A stretch of 5,062 nt of DNA, taken from contig JAUSEJ010000244.1 in assembly GCA_030650265.1 (NCBI GenBank), positions 1-5,062 of the forward strand, given 5' to 3'. Within the stretch, counting starts at the first letter, position 1, and each line of letters starts with the position of its first letter. Below, piece after piece: positions 4,193 to 5,062 of the stretch. The translations under genes were made by a program, and so were the position numbers. Below the pieces are notes generated by a model. It worked only from the letters and a program-made list of their open reading frames with translations, searched no databases and was not told the origin of the DNA. Source of the stretch: Dehalococcoidia bacterium (GTDB taxonomy: Bacteria > Chloroflexota > Dehalococcoidia > JACPQF01).

Positions 4193-5062
4193 TTATCTAA
4201 CCTCTGCCAACGGGGAAATAGAGCGAAGCTTCTTAATTATACCGGGCAGATTGGATAGGACATAATCAACATCTTCGTCCGTGGTCTTGGTACCGACAGT
4301 CAGTCGCAAACTGCCATGTGACGTTTCGACAGGCACGCCCATGGCCATCAGAACGTGAGAGGGCTCCAGAGAAGCCGATGTGCAGGCGCTGCCGCTAGAA
4401 CAAGCGATGCCTAACATATCGAGATTGAGGAGGATCGACTCGCCTTCAACATATTCAAAGCTGATGTTGACGTTGTTCGCCAGCCGCTGAGTCGGGTGGC
4501 CATTAAGGGAACAATGGTCGATATTAGAAAAGATGCCATCAACTAACCGATCGCGTAGTCTCTGGCAATGCTTGTTGTACTCTTCCCGGCTGGCGGAAGC
4601 GATCTCCAGCGCCTTGGCCATGCCGACAATGGTAGCAACGCTCTCTGTTCCGGCCCGCCGGTTTCGCTCCTGACCGCCGCCCTGTTGCTGGGGAAGAAAC
4701 GGGGTCGCCCGCCGGACATAGAGAACGCCCGTTCCTTTCGGGCCATAGAACTTGTGGGCTGAGAGGCTCAACATATCCACGCCCAGGTTGTCCACCGCGA
4801 TGTCAAGTGATCCCGCCGCCTGAACTGCGTCGGTGTGGAAGACAATATGCTTGTTCTTCTGTTTGATGACCTTGGCGATATCAGCGATGGGGTTGATCGT
4901 GCCAACCTCGTTATTAGCTGTCATAATGGTCACGAGAACGGTCTTGTCGGTGATCGCCTTTTCCACATCAGCCGGATCGACCATGCCGTACCGATCTACG
5001 GGGAGATAAGTTACCTCAAATCCGAATTTCTCGAGGAACTGACAGGTATGGAGAACGGCGTG
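4193..5062 (-). CDS. nifS: cysteine desulfurase, NifS/IscS type (5' end outside window)
   Basis: The visible 289 residues are the C-terminal three quarters of a PLP-dependent cysteine desulfurase; about 105 N-terminal residues lie past the right edge. The frame is open at 5062 and starts with HAVLHT, the piece just after the conserved TEH. Seen in order: [10 protein letters not shown] (substrate/PLP region), HTDAVQAAG (PLP-binding Asp and Gln), [14 protein letters not shown] (Schiff-base Lys, visible residue 104), [14 protein letters not shown], and the active-site loop [14 protein letters not shown] with the persulfide-forming Cys at visible residue 227. The long SSGSAC loop places it in group I (NifS/IscS), not SufS. 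It takes sulfur from L-cysteine, leaving alanine, and passes it to NifU encoded 20 bp downstream. Members of this family can also release selenium from selenocysteine, which may matter for the selenoprotein encoded in the same operon. Its promoter is outside the window. Confidence 0.95.
   Translation of the reverse strand, partial: HAVLHTCQFLEKFGFEVTYLPVDRYGMVDPADVEKAITDKTVLVTIMTANNEVGTINPIADIAKVIKQKNKHIVFHTDAVQAAGSLDIAVDNLGVDMLSLSAHKFYGPKGTGVLYVRRATPFLPQQQGGGQERNRRAGTESVATIVGMAKALEIASASREEYNKHCQRLRDRLVDGIFSNIDHCSLNGHPTQRLANNVNISFEYVEGESILLNLDMLGIACSSGSACTSASLEPSHVLMAMGVPVETSHGSLRLTVGTKTTDEDVDYVLSNLPGIIKKLRSISPLAEVR

Noticed and set aside
4543..4762. Small open frames on both strands inside nifS
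   Set aside because: They are shadows of the cysteine desulfurase, whose own frame carries all the family motifs.

Overview
The window looks like chromosomal DNA of a bacterium with moderate GC. It has consensus sigma70-type promoters (TTGACA/TATAAT), good Shine-Dalgarno sites and short operons. The NifS plus short NifU pair, the ferredoxin-thioredoxin reductase (FTR) like protein and a LysE exporter would suit an anaerobic or microaerophilic lineage. Chloroflexota/Dehalococcoidia is my best guess, from the general feel of the proteins only; I could not test it. UGA is an ordinary stop here, because it ends the gene at 2100-2570.

Layout. 1-226 (-): start of a small membrane protein running off the left edge, with a promoter at 262-291. 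360-545 (+): a consensus promoter followed by a compact folded RNA with a long closing stem; no gene is convincing there. 708-1591 (-): a two-gene unit, an 83-aa protein of unknown function overlapping a LysE-family exporter. 1630-1692: two back-to-back promoters. 1699-2032 (+): a free-standing transcription unit of about 330 nt with a near-perfect promoter and a strong intrinsic terminator but no long ORF, apparently an RNA gene; it holds an 18-codon ORF with a good ribosome site. 2039-3180 (+): a separate promoter, then a protein with two binuclear zinc-binding modules and a thioredoxin-fold protein with a single active-site cysteine. 3181-3420: intergenic DNA with five copies of a short CCGGCTAAAGCCTC-type repeat. 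3438-5062 (-): an operon nifS (partial) - nifU/iscU - FTR catalytic subunit.

The key observation is in the last gene. The FTR frame meets TGA at 3465-3467, exactly where the last cysteine of the FTR signature (CPC...CxC...CHC-x-LF) should be. The same frame then continues with Asn-Leu-Phe, as the family does, and stops at TAG a few codons later. Immediately 3' of the UGA lies a stem-loop with the geometry of a bacterial selenocysteine insertion element: 21 nt from UGA to the apical loop, a 6-bp GC-rich upper stem, and loop AGUUA with G in position 2. I therefore read it as a 94-residue selenoprotein (CHU instead of CHC). An automatic gene caller would truncate it at the UGA and lose one of the two redox-active residues.

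How the genes fit together: NifS mobilises sulfur (enzymes of this family can also supply selenium), NifU builds Fe-S clusters, and the FTR-like protein needs a [4Fe-4S] cluster and, here, selenium. The convergent thioredoxin-fold gene is a possible but untested partner. Selenocysteine machinery (selA, selB, selC, selD) is not in the window.
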